From: Algoriphagus sp.
Lineage (GTDB): Bacteria; Bacteroidota; Bacteroidia; Cytophagales; Cyclobacteriaceae
Reading direction: 5' to 3'
Assembly (NCBI RefSeq): GCF_029254265.1
Contig: NZ_JAQWXX010000099.1
Span: 52,718 to 116,717, forward strand
Length of the DNA stretch: 64,000 bases
A program made the position numbers and the translations under genes. Below the pieces are notes generated by a model, which did no database searches, was not told the DNA's origin, and saw nothing but the letters and a program-made list of their open reading frames with translations. Positions 28,630 through 37,092 of the stretch are shown here, in pieces (position 1 is the first letter of the stretch; each line of letters begins with the position of its first letter).

Positions 28630-30090
28630 CTATTGTCTGATGATTCGAATGGCTTGTTCTCCTTCGATCAGATTTACGGTTAGGATAAAATCTGAAACGC
28701 TAATTTGCTGAACGCCAAGGTCTTTTATTTCACCCGTGATTGGACTAATCATTTGAATAGAATAGGAACCAGGTTTAATATTCATTTTGATGCGTGAATT
28801 GGCTTTTCCTGCGGCTATTAAATAAATCAGATAGCCTCCTGATCCATCATGAAGGGCAGATGAAAGAATCCCGGGTGAACCATAAATTAAATCTTTAGCA
28901 GGAGATACTTTCTTCAAATTCAGTGAATGAATAAGTTCGGACAGGATTTTTAATTGACTTCGAAAAGGAGTACTTCCTCCTCCGGGAGCTTCATTGATCC
29001 CAGTTCCATTTTCCTTTCCTACAAAAAAGGAATAATCAAGATTATTGTAAAGCCCTCCGCCAGCAAGCATAAATGCCCATGCCTGTCTTCGATAGACCAG
29101 ATCTTCAGTTCCTGCAAATCCAGATTCGTCAAAGCCGATAACCCGATTGAGATGAAGATTCCATTCAGCTGATTCCGGCCAGTTGTAATGAAAATTCACT
29201 ATCGAGATATGCTCAGAAACGTCGTAGAGCGGCGCTTTGAAATTGCTGTAATTTTGAGCGATTAGGTGTTTTTTGGGTAGATTCTTTTCCTCTGCAACGA
29301 TTGTTGCTGCGATTTCCTCTTGCCAGTCCATCGAAAGCTGATCTGCATAATCAACTTTTTCCATCCAGTTTGGACCATCGATTTGATACTTGTTGGCAAT
29401 GTTCAGAACGGGCTGACCACGATCAGACCAGGGTTCATTTTGAATTTCAAAGAAGAAATTATCGAAGTCATTCAGCTCATTGACTAGCTTTCGAATATAT
29501 GCTTTTTGAAGTCCCAGAAGTTGCCCGTTTTCTTTGGTGTGTGCTAATTTACGATCGAGTTCCCCTTCTGAACCTATTCTGTTTTTAGGATTTTGAGGAT
29601 TCATTTCCCAGTGCTCATCGGTATAGATGGAGGAGAAGAGCGTGACTTCTACGATGATATCCAAACTGGCTGCAAGACTCATGAAGTCTGCTAAGCGCTC
29701 GAAATAGCTTTGGTTATAGCTGCTCCAATCGTATTTGATTTGCCCATTTTCTGTTGAGCTTTTCCAAGGGATAATTGCTTTTCCAACTGCTGGAGCCAGC
29801 GTATTGAACTTAATTCCGAAGCTTGTAGAAGGGATCTCAAAATAACTCCCCATAAAGATTCGTGTATAATTCATGCCTTCACGATGGAGAGTTTCTAGGT
29901 AAGTCTTATAGTCGAAATCTCCATTCAGTACTGCACCATAGTGCTCAGCTGAAGTTATTAATGCTAAAGGTTTGCCTTTGAATTCGAAATAGTGAGGGTT
30001 TTCTTTTAAAAGTTGAATGGGGCTAGATTGACCAAAACTTAGAGTTTGAAAGAATAGAAGGGAAAGCGAGAGTAAAGCAAAATTTTTCAT
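28630..30090 (-). CDS. Secreted clan GH-A glycoside hydrolase-like protein
   Basis: A 486-residue exported protein with signal peptide (ending near SFGQS) and an (alpha/beta)8-barrel of clan GH-A. The probable acid/base is E219 in FFEIQNEPW and the probable nucleophile is E322 in IGFDESGF. MNYTRIFMGSYFEI is the usual early-barrel block. A C-terminal beta-domain of about 90 residues follows (SSALHDGSGGYLIYL onward). It resembles GH5/GH39-like proteins, but I cannot assign a family number or substrate. It is the first gene of a unit with the YdeI-like remnant and is not near a SusCD pair. Confidence 0.75.
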   Translation of the reverse strand: MKNFALLSLSLLFFQTLSFGQSSPIQLLKENPHYFEFKGKPLALITSAEHYGAVLNGDFDYKTYLETLHREGMNYTRIFMGSYFEIPSTSFGIKFNTLAPAVGKAIIPWKSSTENGQIKYDWSSYNQSYFERLADFMSLAASLDIIVEVTLFSSIYTDEHWEMNPQNPKNRIGSEGELDRKLAHTKENGQLLGLQKAYIRKLVNELNDFDNFFFEIQNEPWSDRGQPVLNIANKYQIDGPNWMEKVDYADQLSMDWQEEIAATIVAEEKNLPKKHLIAQNYSNFKAPLYDVSEHISIVNFHYNWPESAEWNLHLNRVIGFDESGFAGTEDLVYRRQAWAFMLAGGGLYNNLDYSFFVGKENGTGINEAPGGGSTPFRSQLKILSELIHSLNLKKVSPAKDLIYGSPGILSSALHDGSGGYLIYLIAAGKANSRIKMNIKPGSYSIQMISPITGEIKDLGVQQISVSDFILTVNLIEGEQAIRIIRQ

Positions 30091-30150
30091 AGGACAGGTT
30101 TATCTAGTCTTCAAATTACCCAAAAAAAACCATTCCTGAATTAGGTTAGA

Positions 30151-30178
30151 AATTGGTTATAGCTAAGGATAACCAATT
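30151..30178. terminator. Inverted repeat after hybrid kinase gene
   Basis: AATTGGTTAT (30151-30160) pairs with ATAACCAATT (30169-30178) around an 8-base loop. It begins ten bases after the end of the hybrid kinase gene in its direction of transcription. There is no clear U tract, so it may be a weak terminator or an operator of the GH gene. Confidence 0.4.
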
Positions 30179-30187
30179 AAGAGTCCA

Positions 30188-31648
30188 TTATCGTGGTTCT
30201 TCGGGAGTTTGACTCATTTTGAAATTAATAATAAAAGTTGTCCCTCGTCCAACTTCACTTTTTACCCGAATAGATCCCCCGTGACTAAAAATGATGTTTT
30301 GAGTATTAGTCAATCCTAATCCAGTTCCTGTGCTTTTGCTTGTGAAGAAAGGTTCGAATAGTCGCTCGAGATTTTCTTTGCTTATTCCCGTTCCATTGTC
30401 TTCAATTTCAACCCTACAGAATTTGCTTTTCACAGCGGTAGAAAGTTTCATTTCTCCTTCATTTCTATCAATAGCTTCGACTGCATTTACAATGAGATTG
30501 ATTAGGGCAATTTTGACTTTTTCGGGGTCTACTTCAATTTTACAGATATCAGGATCGTAGTTTTTGATGATTTTAATCTTTTTCATTTCGATACGATCTT
30601 TCACCGTATCCAAAGCTTCATCCAGGAGTGAATTAATTGACTGTGAAGAAATGTCCAATTCCGAAAATCGAGTACTATCCAAAAGTTGGGTAACAAGTTG
30701 ATTGATCCGCTGACAGTTTCGCTGGATCACTTCGATTAGATCTCCGCTTTCTTTTAAGACTTCTTCCGGGAGTTCCATCTGAAGTTGATCAGCTGATAGC
30801 ACGATGGTAGTTAAAGGGTTTTTCACCTCATGAGCGAGAAGTCTTGCTATTCTTCCCGTGGAAGAGAATTTTTTAAGATTGTGTTCCTCCTCTTCCTTTG
30901 CTTTAATAGCAGATAGATCTTTGATTAGTACTTGAAAAGTATTTGCATTTTGCTTTGCAATATTTACCAATCCTCTGAAGGTATTTCCGGATTTATTGAT
31001 CAGTGTTGCCTCAAAATCAATGATTTCAAATTTGTTTCGAAGTTTTTCAATCAATTGATTCTTTAGAAATTGCTCTTCAATCAATTCTGTAAAAAAAGGC
31101 AGTTTCGATTGTGTTAAAATCTTTTCTTCAAATTCGAATTTAGCAATGGAGCTTGGATTTACTTCCAGAATCAAACTCTCACCATCAATTAATAAGAAGG
31201 GATCTGAGGCCCGCTCAAATATTGATCTGAATTTTTCCCCAACGAGGTCGAGATTTTCTTTAATCTGACTATCACGATATGCGAAGCGAAGTGTTCTGTC
31301 AAGTGTGGCTGCATCAAACTCGCCCTTGACCAAGTAATCCGAAGCCCCAAGTTGAAGTGCTTCCCGATCTAAATTCCCTACAGCCATTCCCGTCAAGAGA
31401 ATTACAGCGGCATGGGTCTGACGTAATCTGATTTCTTTGATTAATTCCAACCCGGTTGTTTTTCCCAGACGATAATCCACTAGAAAAATATCAAATCTCT
31501 CTAAGATTCTGCTTTGTGCTTCTTCATATGAAAAAGCATGCTCGACCGTGTAGACAGGGTCATCGATTTTTTTCAAAAATGACTCAATCAGAAAAAAATC
31601 ATCAGGATCATCATCTACATACAAAATTCTAATTTGCTCCTTGCTCAT
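30188..31648 (-). CDS. Hybrid response regulator / PAS histidine kinase
   Basis: Cytosolic two-component protein with an N-terminal receiver (residues 1-125, phospho-acceptor D58 in FLVDYRLG). A PAS-like domain follows (about 132-245, FRSIFERASDPFLLIDG). The HisKA domain has H273 in LLAHEVKNPLTT, and the HATPase is at about 365-480 (N box LINLIVNAVEA, G1 DNGTGI, G2 GTGLGL). The receiver-first order means it is probably switched by phosphorylation from another kinase, such as the CHASE3 kinase at 32139-33572. It overlaps the upstream response regulator gene by 4 bases. No output DNA-binding domain is present. Confidence 0.92.
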   Translation of the reverse strand: MSKEQIRILYVDDDPDDFFLIESFLKKIDDPVYTVEHAFSYEEAQSRILERFDIFLVDYRLGKTTGLELIKEIRLRQTHAAVILLTGMAVGNLDREALQLGASDYLVKGEFDAATLDRTLRFAYRDSQIKENLDLVGEKFRSIFERASDPFLLIDGESLILEVNPSSIAKFEFEEKILTQSKLPFFTELIEEQFLKNQLIEKLRNKFEIIDFEATLINKSGNTFRGLVNIAKQNANTFQVLIKDLSAIKAKEEEEHNLKKFSSTGRIARLLAHEVKNPLTTIVLSADQLQMELPEEVLKESGDLIEVIQRNCQRINQLVTQLLDSTRFSELDISSQSINSLLDEALDTVKDRIEMKKIKIIKNYDPDICKIEVDPEKVKIALINLIVNAVEAIDRNEGEMKLSTAVKSKFCRVEIEDNGTGISKENLERLFEPFFTSKSTGTGLGLTNTQNIIFSHGGSIRVKSEVGRGTTFIINFKMSQTPEEPR

Positions 31649-32091
31649 ATTTTATTGGGAAGAATAACTGTATTTGACCAATAATTATTGATTTCCTGAG
31701 TGATTTTTACCAAATCCTTGAAATTACCAGGCTTTGTGATAAAGCTATTTGTCCCCATTTTATAGGTCATTTGGATGTCTTCATTGAGGCTTGATGTGGT
31801 AAAAATAATCACGGGGATTTTTCGGAATATCTCGTGGCTTTTTAATTCCTGAAGTGTGGTCTTTCCATCCTTTCGAGGCATGTTAAGATCTAATAAAATT
31901 ATATCAGGGACCGGAAATAGGGAATTCTCAGAATTACTGGTCTTATTGAGATAATTGATCAATTCTTCCCCATCATTGACACAGGTAATGTTTTCTTTAG
32001 AAAGTGTTTTTTGAAAAGCTTTAATAATCAGTAATTTGTCATCATCATCATCCTCAGCAATCAGAATTTGGATTGATTTTTTAGTTTTCAT
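31645..32091 (-). CDS. Rcp1-type single-domain response regulator
   Basis: A 148-residue stand-alone receiver of the phytochrome-partner (Rcp1/CheY-like) type. The acidic pocket is EDDDDD at 13-18, the phospho-acceptor is D68 in ILLDLNMPRKDG, the Thr/Ser switch is in IIFTTSS and the conserved Lys is in FITKPG. The insertion with the PDIILLDLNMPRKDGK block is typical of regulators that follow bacteriophytochrome-like kinases. It lies between two kinase genes and overlaps the downstream hybrid kinase (ATGA), suggesting a phosphorelay from the CHASE3 kinase to this regulator and the hybrid receiver. Confidence 0.92.
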   Translation of the reverse strand: MKTKKSIQILIAEDDDDDKLLIIKAFQKTLSKENITCVNDGEELINYLNKTSNSENSLFPVPDIILLDLNMPRKDGKTTLQELKSHEIFRKIPVIIFTTSSLNEDIQMTYKMGTNSFITKPGNFKDLVKITQEINNYWSNTVILPNKI

Positions 32092-32138
32092 TATACAGAA
32101 GTGTAAAATCAGTTTTTTTGATAGTTGGCTTTGTTACT

Positions 32139-33572
32139 CTAGGGTTTAGGGAGGATAATTGTGAAAGTTGCTCCTATTTCTGGTTTACCTTCCGCAAGGA
32201 TTAGTCCATTGTTTTTCTCAATGATTTTCCGTGTTATTGAGAGTCCAATTCCTGTCCCCTCAAACTCACTTTTTCCATGAAGTCTCTGGAAGATAGTGAA
32301 AATGGTATCAGCATAGTCCTGATCAAAGCCGATACCATTATCGACAACCTTGATCAAATAATAATTAATGGATTGATCTAGCTGAGAATATTTCTCGATC
32401 AATTCTAAAGGAGCATTACTCGCAGTTATAGTGATTTCGGGAGCTAATGCTGCTTGGGAAAACTTCAAGGAGTTGGAAATCAGATTTTGAAAAACCTGTC
32501 TCAATTCAGTTTCTTTCCCTTCAATTACGGGTAGATTTTCATACTTGATTTTTGCGTCTTTCTCCTTAATTGATATTTCAAGATCATCTAACACCGAATC
32601 TAGAATATCCTCTAAATTAATCATTTTGATCGATTCCATTGAATCCCGGCCTGCTCTGCTATATTCCAAAAGGTCAGTGATTAATTGTCGCATACGGTTT
32701 GCTGAGGCAGTGATTCGCTCCATATAGTGCTTTCCTTCTCCTTCCAATTTTTCATCAAACTGCTCCTTGAGTAGATCAGAGAATGAGGTTATTTTCCGAA
32801 GTGGCTCTTGAAGATCATGAGAGGCGATGTAAGCAAATTGCTTTAATTCGTTATTTGACTCATTGAGTAATTCTATTTTTTCTTTGAGTGTTTCCTGATA
32901 ATTTTTGATTTTTTGATCGTTTATTTTTGAAGCCCTGTTATAATGAAATATGGAGAATAAGGTGAGAGCACCCATTAATATGGAGAAGAATGAAATTAAT
33001 CCAACGATGATTGGCAGTGCTTTAATATTATTGATTAAGATCTCATTTCGTTCAATCAACAGGCGCTCTTCTTCAGCATTGATTTGATCAATAAGGTTTT
33101 TTATTGCGAGGTGTCCATTTACCGCATCTTCGACTTTGTCGTTGTTTAAAAACCCATTTAGAGATTTATTTATTTTGTAATATTCTTTAGATCGTTCAAA
33201 AACATCCAGTCTTTGCTTTATGAATATATTAAGCTCCTGCAGGTAATTTTGTTGGACCGGATTATCCTCCGTTAGGTTGAGGATGTGATTGAAAACCTCC
33301 CTGCCTTTAGTTTTAGAGTTCTCATAGTTCTTTAAAAAATCCTCATTTCCAGTTAATAAATAGCCTCTGATGCTGGTTTCTCGCTCTAGTATTGTCGCAT
33401 ATAATTTATCCGTGCTTTGTAAAACTTCTTCAGTATGAACCAATTCAGCGGTGTAATAATCTATTCTATTTGCAACCCAGAAGGAAATGGCGCTGCCAAT
33501 TATTACCAAAACAAGTGTAATAATCGAATAGGTTTTTACTTTTTCTAATTTTGGAGCTTTCTCTGCTTTCAT
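32139..33572 (-). CDS. CHASE3-domain sensor histidine kinase
   Basis: Membrane-bound kinase of 477 residues. TM1 lies at about residues 14-33, a CHASE3-like four-helix extracytoplasmic sensor at about 35-183 (ATILERETSIRGYLLTGNEDF) and TM2 at about 187-209. A coiled-coil linker follows, then HisKA with H252 in YIASHDLQEPLRKI and HATPase motifs (NLISNSLKFS, DNGIGF, GTGIGL). The HDLQEPLR box is of the phytochrome-like HisKA group that pairs with Rcp1 regulators, matching the next gene. It is the first of three signalling genes. A CCCCAATTGGGG palindrome lies 9 bases upstream of its start codon. Confidence 0.93.
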   Translation of the reverse strand: MKAEKAPKLEKVKTYSIITLVLVIIGSAISFWVANRIDYYTAELVHTEEVLQSTDKLYATILERETSIRGYLLTGNEDFLKNYENSKTKGREVFNHILNLTEDNPVQQNYLQELNIFIKQRLDVFERSKEYYKINKSLNGFLNNDKVEDAVNGHLAIKNLIDQINAEEERLLIERNEILINNIKALPIIVGLISFFSILMGALTLFSIFHYNRASKINDQKIKNYQETLKEKIELLNESNNELKQFAYIASHDLQEPLRKITSFSDLLKEQFDEKLEGEGKHYMERITASANRMRQLITDLLEYSRAGRDSMESIKMINLEDILDSVLDDLEISIKEKDAKIKYENLPVIEGKETELRQVFQNLISNSLKFSQAALAPEITITASNAPLELIEKYSQLDQSINYYLIKVVDNGIGFDQDYADTIFTIFQRLHGKSEFEGTGIGLSITRKIIEKNNGLILAEGKPEIGATFTIILPKP

Positions 33573-33580
33573 AATTCTTG

Positions 33581-33600
33581 CCCCAATTGGGGAATTTTTT
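33581..33600. promoter_or_regulatory. Palindrome and shared 15-mer, possible activator site
   Basis: A perfect 12-bp palindrome CCCCAATTGGGG (33581-33592) continues into ATTGGGGAATTTTTT (33586-33600). The same 15-mer recurs at 36373-36387 upstream of dps. Both copies precede a sigma-54-like promoter by roughly 115-155 bases on the same strand, the distance expected of enhancer sites. The role is inference. Confidence 0.4.
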
Positions 33601-33701
33601 ACTCAATTTTCGACTATACTTCAGGTTTTGATTCTGTGATAAATAGCTTAAAAACTCATTTTAGGGGTTTTAGACTTGCTTTTTATTCCTTTTTACTATA
33701 A

Positions 33702-33716
33702 AGGCACAAGCCTTGA
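33702..33716 (+). promoter_or_regulatory. Putative sigma-54 promoter of the lmo0937-csbD-ytxH unit
   Basis: AGGCAC-N6-TTGA matches the -24/-12 consensus GGCAC-N5-TTGC with correct GG-to-TTG spacing, except for A instead of C at the last -12 base. It lies about 44 bases upstream of the lmo0937 ATG. A sigma-54 activator gene follows at 34884. Confidence 0.45.
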
Positions 33717-33759
33717 ACCATAAATATTACAATCAATCAATCCACCTAAATAAAGCACT

Positions 33760-33912
33760 ATGAATTCATTATTGTATTACATCGCAATTATCCTTGTAAT
33801 AGGATGGCTTATCGGAGTATTTGCTTACAGTGTATCAGGTCTAATACACGTTCTTTTGGTGATAGCAGTGATTGCTGTATTATTCAGATTGATTTCCGGG
33901 AGAGGAGTCTGA
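33760..33912 (+). CDS. lmo0937-family small membrane protein
   Basis: A 50-residue open frame starting at ATG 33760 and ending TGA 33910-33912. It is almost entirely two hydrophobic segments (YYIAIILVIGWLIGVFAYS, then LIHVLLVIAVIAVLFRLI) with the basic tail SGRGV. The length, the GWLIGVF motif and the ending match the lmo0937/LPO-type small membrane proteins often found with CsbD and YtxH stress proteins. Here csbD follows 60 bases downstream. It probably belongs to a general or osmotic stress regulon. The molecular function is unknown. Confidence 0.85.
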   Translation: MNSLLYYIAIILVIGWLIGVFAYSVSGLIHVLLVIAVIAVLFRLISGRGV

Positions 33913-33971
33913 GGCAAATTACCCGATTAAACTAAATAAATTTTATTATTTTAACTTAAACCAACTATATC

Positions 33972-34157
33972 ATGAACAAGACAGAATTAAAAGGTAACTG
34001 GAACGTACTGAAAGGGAAATTAAAGCAAAAATATAGTCAATTGACTGATGACGATCTGAAATTTACCGAAGGCCAAGAAGATGAAGTTTGGGGACGGATC
34101 CAGAAAAAGGTCGGCAAGACTAAGTCAGAAATTCAAGAAGAAATTGCCAAACTATAA
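33972..34157 (+). CDS. CsbD family general stress protein
   Basis: A 61-residue soluble protein with the CsbD signature: [25 protein letters not shown] at the N-terminus and a second helical half ([18 protein letters not shown]). In Bacillus, csbD is sigma-B dependent; the molecular role is unknown. It is the middle gene of the lmo0937-csbD-ytxH unit, with 14 bases to ytxH. The sigma-54-like promoter upstream of the unit and the downstream NtrC-type activator suggest a different stress control in this organism. Confidence 0.92.
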   Translation: MNKTELKGNWNVLKGKLKQKYSQLTDDDLKFTEGQEDEVWGRIQKKVGKTKSEIQEEIAKL

Positions 34158-34171
34158 AAACTAAAACTACC

Positions 34172-34423
34172 ATGAAAAAAGGAAATATAAACTTAACACT
34201 CTGGATGAGTGGATTGCTGGCAGGAGTATTAGTTGGTGCTTATTTCTATCGAAATCAAGAACAATTTGCTCCACAACAGAAAAAATTAAAAGGCGTGATA
34301 GCAGATCTCAAAAAGACTGCAGGAGATCTTGGAAATAAGGCTTTAAAAGCAAGTCAAGAACAGCTAAAAGCTTCAAAAGATGTAGCTAAAAAGGCCGTAG
34401 ATTCAGTAAAAAATGCTGGCTAA
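34172..34423 (+). CDS. YtxH domain-containing protein
   Basis: An 83-residue protein with an N-terminal membrane anchor (LTLWMSGLLAGVLVGAYFY) followed by a Lys/Ala-rich amphipathic helix (about residues 30-83, with repeated KA and KKA segments). This is the YtxH/gas-vesicle-GvpP-like layout, associated with stress and cell-envelope functions. It is the last gene of the small stress unit. Its TAA stop codon is the loop of a perfect 9-bp hairpin, and a second terminator hairpin follows at once. Confidence 0.85.
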   Translation: MKKGNINLTLWMSGLLAGVLVGAYFYRNQEQFAPQQKKLKGVIADLKKTAGDLGNKALKASQEQLKASKDVAKKAVDSVKNAG

Positions 34424-34432
34424 GCCAGCATT
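34412..34432 (+). terminator. Hairpin enclosing the ytxH stop codon
   Basis: AATGCTGGC (34412-34420) and GCCAGCATT (34424-34432) form a perfect 9-bp stem with TAA, the ytxH stop codon, as the three-base loop. It lies directly before the main terminator hairpin and may protect the mRNA end or tune termination. Confidence 0.6.
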
Positions 34433-34470
34433 ATAAGAGTTGAAGTCCCTTGACTTCAGCTCTTATTTTT
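34433..34470 (+). terminator. Intrinsic terminator after ytxH
   Basis: ATAAGAGTTGAAGTC pairs with GACTTCAGCTCTTAT with a single G-T wobble and a short loop, followed by a run of Ts. It ends the lmo0937-csbD-ytxH unit before the response-regulator genes. Confidence 0.85.
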
Positions 34471-34508
34471 AATATTAAACTAATTGTAAGAAGTAAACGG
34501 AAATAGAA

Positions 34509-34868
34509 GTGACCAAAGAAAATTTGATCCTGGTAGTTGATGATGAGGTGGAAATCCGAACAGTATTAGCGAGATTTTTGACTCGTAAAGGGTTTACAGT
34601 GCTTTCTGCCGGGACTCTGCAGGAAGGTATTCATATCTTTAGGCAAAAGGCTCCAGGAATGATTTTTTTAGATGTAAACTTACCAGATGGTAATGGTTTG
34701 AAAGCATTGAAATCATTTAAAAATGGATTCTCAAAAAAAATTATCATGATGAGTGCTTTCGATAATTTGGAAGTTCGAAATGAAGCGATGAAAAATGGCG
34801 CTTTTGATTTTTTGAGTAAGCCCTTCAATATTTCTAAATTAAATGAATTAGTTCAAAATCAGATTTGA
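34509..34868 (+). CDS. Single-domain response regulator
   Basis: A 119-residue receiver with acidic pocket DDE at 11-13, phospho-acceptor D55 in MIFLDVNLPDGNG, and Lys in FDFLSKPFN. There is no output domain. The only plausible start is GTG at 34509, as an in-frame TAA lies 15 bases upstream. It is 15 bases before the sigma-54 activator gene and its receiver looks similar (both contain RFLTRKGF or RFLTKKGY near residue 24), so it may be a duplicate receiver that competes for, or relays, phosphate to that regulator. Confidence 0.9.
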   Translation: MTKENLILVVDDEVEIRTVLARFLTRKGFTVLSAGTLQEGIHIFRQKAPGMIFLDVNLPDGNGLKALKSFKNGFSKKIIMMSAFDNLEVRNEAMKNGAFDFLSKPFNISKLNELVQNQI

Positions 34869-34883
34869 TAAACAAACTCAACT

Positions 34884-36287
34884 ATGGCCAAGATTCTAGT
34901 AATTGACGATAATATTGATATCTGCCAGCTTTTAGAGCGATTTCTGACTAAAAAGGGCTACGATGTCAGCACTACCATTTCTGGAAAAGACGGGTTGGAT
35001 TTGATTAAATCGAATTTCTATGATTTGATATTTTGCGATTTTAAACTTCGTGACATGGATGGAAGAGATATTCTACGGAAAGTAAGAGAGATCTCACCAG
35101 ATACTCAAGTAGCCATTATCACTGGATATGCTGATGTCAAGATAGCAGTAGAAGTAATCAAAAACGGAGCATTTGACTATGTCACCAAACCACTTTTTCC
35201 AGATGAAATATTAAATCTGATCGAACGAGCTCTAGCTAAAACAGCTGAGAAGAAGGAGGGGAATTCTTCTAATCAATCAGTATCAAAGACTTCCCGGAAA
35301 AATCAAAAATCAGGAAACTCATCTTATCTCAAAGGCTCTGGCAATGAATCCAAGCGACTTTACAAAGAGGTAGATCTGGTAGCTCCGACTCAGCTTTCTG
35401 TGATTATTTACGGTGAAAGCGGTGCTGGTAAAGAAAATATTGCAAGAACGATTCATGATCAAAGTGAGCGAGCTGGAAAACCATTCGTTGCGATTGATTG
35501 TGGGGCGCTGACCAAAGAACTGGCAGGTAGCGAGCTTTGGGGGCATGAAAAAGGAGCTTTTACCGGTGCAAGCTCCGAAAAACCAGGTCAATTTGAACTC
35601 GCAAATGGTGGGACAATATTTCTGGATGAAATCTCGAATCTTTCCTATGAAATTCAAGTGGGATTACTTCGCCTGGTGCAGGAACGAAAGCTTCGAAAAA
35701 TAGGAGGGATGAAGGATCAACCTATCGATGTGCGAATTTTAGTGGCATCAAATGAGGACTTGAGAAAGTCTGTCCAAGAGGGTAAATTCAGGGAGGATCT
35801 ATATTTCAGATTCAATGAATTCAGTATTACGGTGCCTCCGCTTCGAGACCGGGTTGGTGATATTGAGGCATTTGCGGCACATTTCCTAGAACTCTCCAAT
35901 GATGAGTTGGGGAAAAAAGTATTTGGATTTGAGCAGGAAGTGATGGATGTATTTATGGAATACCATTGGCCTGGAAATCTTCGTGAAATGCGAAATGTAA
36001 TTAGACGCGCCACTTTATTGACAGATGGGAATCGAATGACTCTTTCAGCTTTACCGCCCGAATTGGTCTACGCAAGGAAGTTTAACTTTACTGATTCGCA
36101 TGATTTTCCTGAAGAGAAAACACATAAAAAACCCTCGTTTAATCTGAAAGATGCTGCTGCAGAAGCAGAGGCAGAAGTACTCAGAAAAGTACTTGAAGAA
36201 GTCAAATACAACCGAACTCAAGCTGCAAAAAAATTGGGGATAGATCGGAAAACCTTGTTCAATAAAATGAAGCAATACGAAATTTGA
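34884..36287 (+). CDS. Sigma-54-dependent response regulator (NtrC family)
   Basis: Enhancer-binding activator of RpoN holoenzyme. The receiver occupies residues 1-120 (D52 in FCDFKLRD). The AAA+ domain runs about 150-385, with Walker A GESGAGKE from G177, the sigma-54 contact loop GAFTGA from G224 and Walker B around GGTIFLDEI. The C-terminal Fis-type HTH is NRTQAAKKLGIDRKTLFNKMK, and the total length is 467. It is flanked by stress genes (lmo0937-csbD-ytxH before, dps after), both with candidate -24/-12 promoters. It is therefore a good candidate for their activator. The cognate kinase may be one of the two encoded at 30188-33572. Confidence 0.95.
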   Translation: MAKILVIDDNIDICQLLERFLTKKGYDVSTTISGKDGLDLIKSNFYDLIFCDFKLRDMDGRDILRKVREISPDTQVAIITGYADVKIAVEVIKNGAFDYVTKPLFPDEILNLIERALAKTAEKKEGNSSNQSVSKTSRKNQKSGNSSYLKGSGNESKRLYKEVDLVAPTQLSVIIYGESGAGKENIARTIHDQSERAGKPFVAIDCGALTKELAGSELWGHEKGAFTGASSEKPGQFELANGGTIFLDEISNLSYEIQVGLLRLVQERKLRKIGGMKDQPIDVRILVASNEDLRKSVQEGKFREDLYFRFNEFSITVPPLRDRVGDIEAFAAHFLELSNDELGKKVFGFEQEVMDVFMEYHWPGNLREMRNVIRRATLLTDGNRMTLSALPPELVYARKFNFTDSHDFPEEKTHKKPSFNLKDAAAEAEAEVLRKVLEEVKYNRTQAAKKLGIDRKTLFNKMKQYEI

Positions 36288-36327
36288 TTTTAGCTAAAAA
36301 TTTTCACCTGAGGCAAAAATCCTAGGC

Positions 36328-36355
36328 AAAACTCCCTTTATCCGGGAGTTTTTTT
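36328..36355 (+). terminator. Intrinsic terminator after the sigma-54 activator
   Basis: AAACTCCC (36328-36335) pairs with GGGAGTTT (36344-36351), continuing into a T run. It lies about 40 bases after the activator stop codon. Confidence 0.85.
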
Positions 36356-36372
36356 GTGACTAATTTCAACGG

Positions 36373-36387
36373 ATTGGGGAATTTTTT
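36373..36387. promoter_or_regulatory. Second copy of the shared 15-mer upstream of dps
   Basis: ATTGGGGAATTTTTT is identical to 33586-33600. It stands about 155 bases upstream of the dps sigma-54-like promoter and only the right half of the CCCCAATTGGGG palindrome is present. It may be an enhancer half-site; this is inference. Confidence 0.35.
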
Positions 36388-36527
36388 TCACTTCTCGTTT
36401 TCTTCCGCTTTAAGTTTTGATTTTAAAACCCCGATCTGATTTTACAGTATTGAGCAAGCCCCAAATATTCTGATTTATAACCCATTAATAGTAAAATCTT
36501 CTTTGGAAGACCTTTTAAGGCATGGGG

Positions 36528-36542
36528 ATTGGACTGAATAAA
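36528..36542 (+). promoter_or_regulatory. Putative sigma-54 promoter of dps
   Basis: AGGCAT-N5-TTGG has GG (36529-36530) and TTG (36539-36541) at the -24/-12 spacing, about 40 bases before the dps ATG. It resembles the element at 33702-33716 in sequence and in distance to the gene, though both deviate at the final -12 base. Confidence 0.42.
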
Positions 36543-36581
36543 GTATAGAAAACGATCTAATAAACAATAACAATAACTACT

Positions 36582-37073
36582 ATGGAAACTATAAGCAAAG
36601 CAACTTTATCCAATCATTTAAAACTCGATACCAAGGAGATGACACATATCTCCGATAAATTGAACGATCTCTTATCAGACTATCACATCTTCTATCAAAA
36701 TGTTCGAGGATTTCACTGGAATGTAAAAGGTGAGAATTTCTTTGATCTTCATGTGAGATTTGAGGAATTGTACTCCAAACTTTATGAAAATATCGATGAG
36801 CTCGCCGAGCGAATCGTAACGATAGGTTTTGTTCCCATGCATTCCTATTCAGATTACCTCAAGCAAACCATCCATAAAGAAATTACGGATGTAAGTAATG
36901 GAGAAGAATGCGTGAAACATGTGATTAATGGTCTTGGGATTTTAGCACATTCTCATCGAGCAGTAGCAAAAATGGCTGATGAAGCCGGAGACATTGCCAC
37001 CGCTGATTTATTGACTCAGTTTCTAGGGGATTTGGAGAAGCGAATGTGGATGTTTACCATGTTCTCTAAATAA
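36582..37073 (+). CDS. dps: Dps family DNA-binding / ferritin-like protein
   Basis: A 163-residue ferritin-like protein that forms a dodecamer, oxidises and stores iron and protects DNA from peroxide. The ferroxidase residues are visible in FHWNVKGENFFDLHVRFEELY (His, Asp, Glu at the subunit interface). The four-helix layout and C-terminal EKRMWMFTMFSK are family typical. It is monocistronic with its own terminator (37093-37124). Its placement next to the NtrC-type regulator and the small stress genes, plus the sigma-54-like promoter, suggests it belongs to that regulon. Confidence 0.95.
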   Translation: METISKATLSNHLKLDTKEMTHISDKLNDLLSDYHIFYQNVRGFHWNVKGENFFDLHVRFEELYSKLYENIDELAERIVTIGFVPMHSYSDYLKQTIHKEITDVSNGEECVKHVINGLGILAHSHRAVAKMADEAGDIATADLLTQFLGDLEKRMWMFTMFSK

Positions 37074-37092
37074 GTTTTAGAAAACAGGTAAC

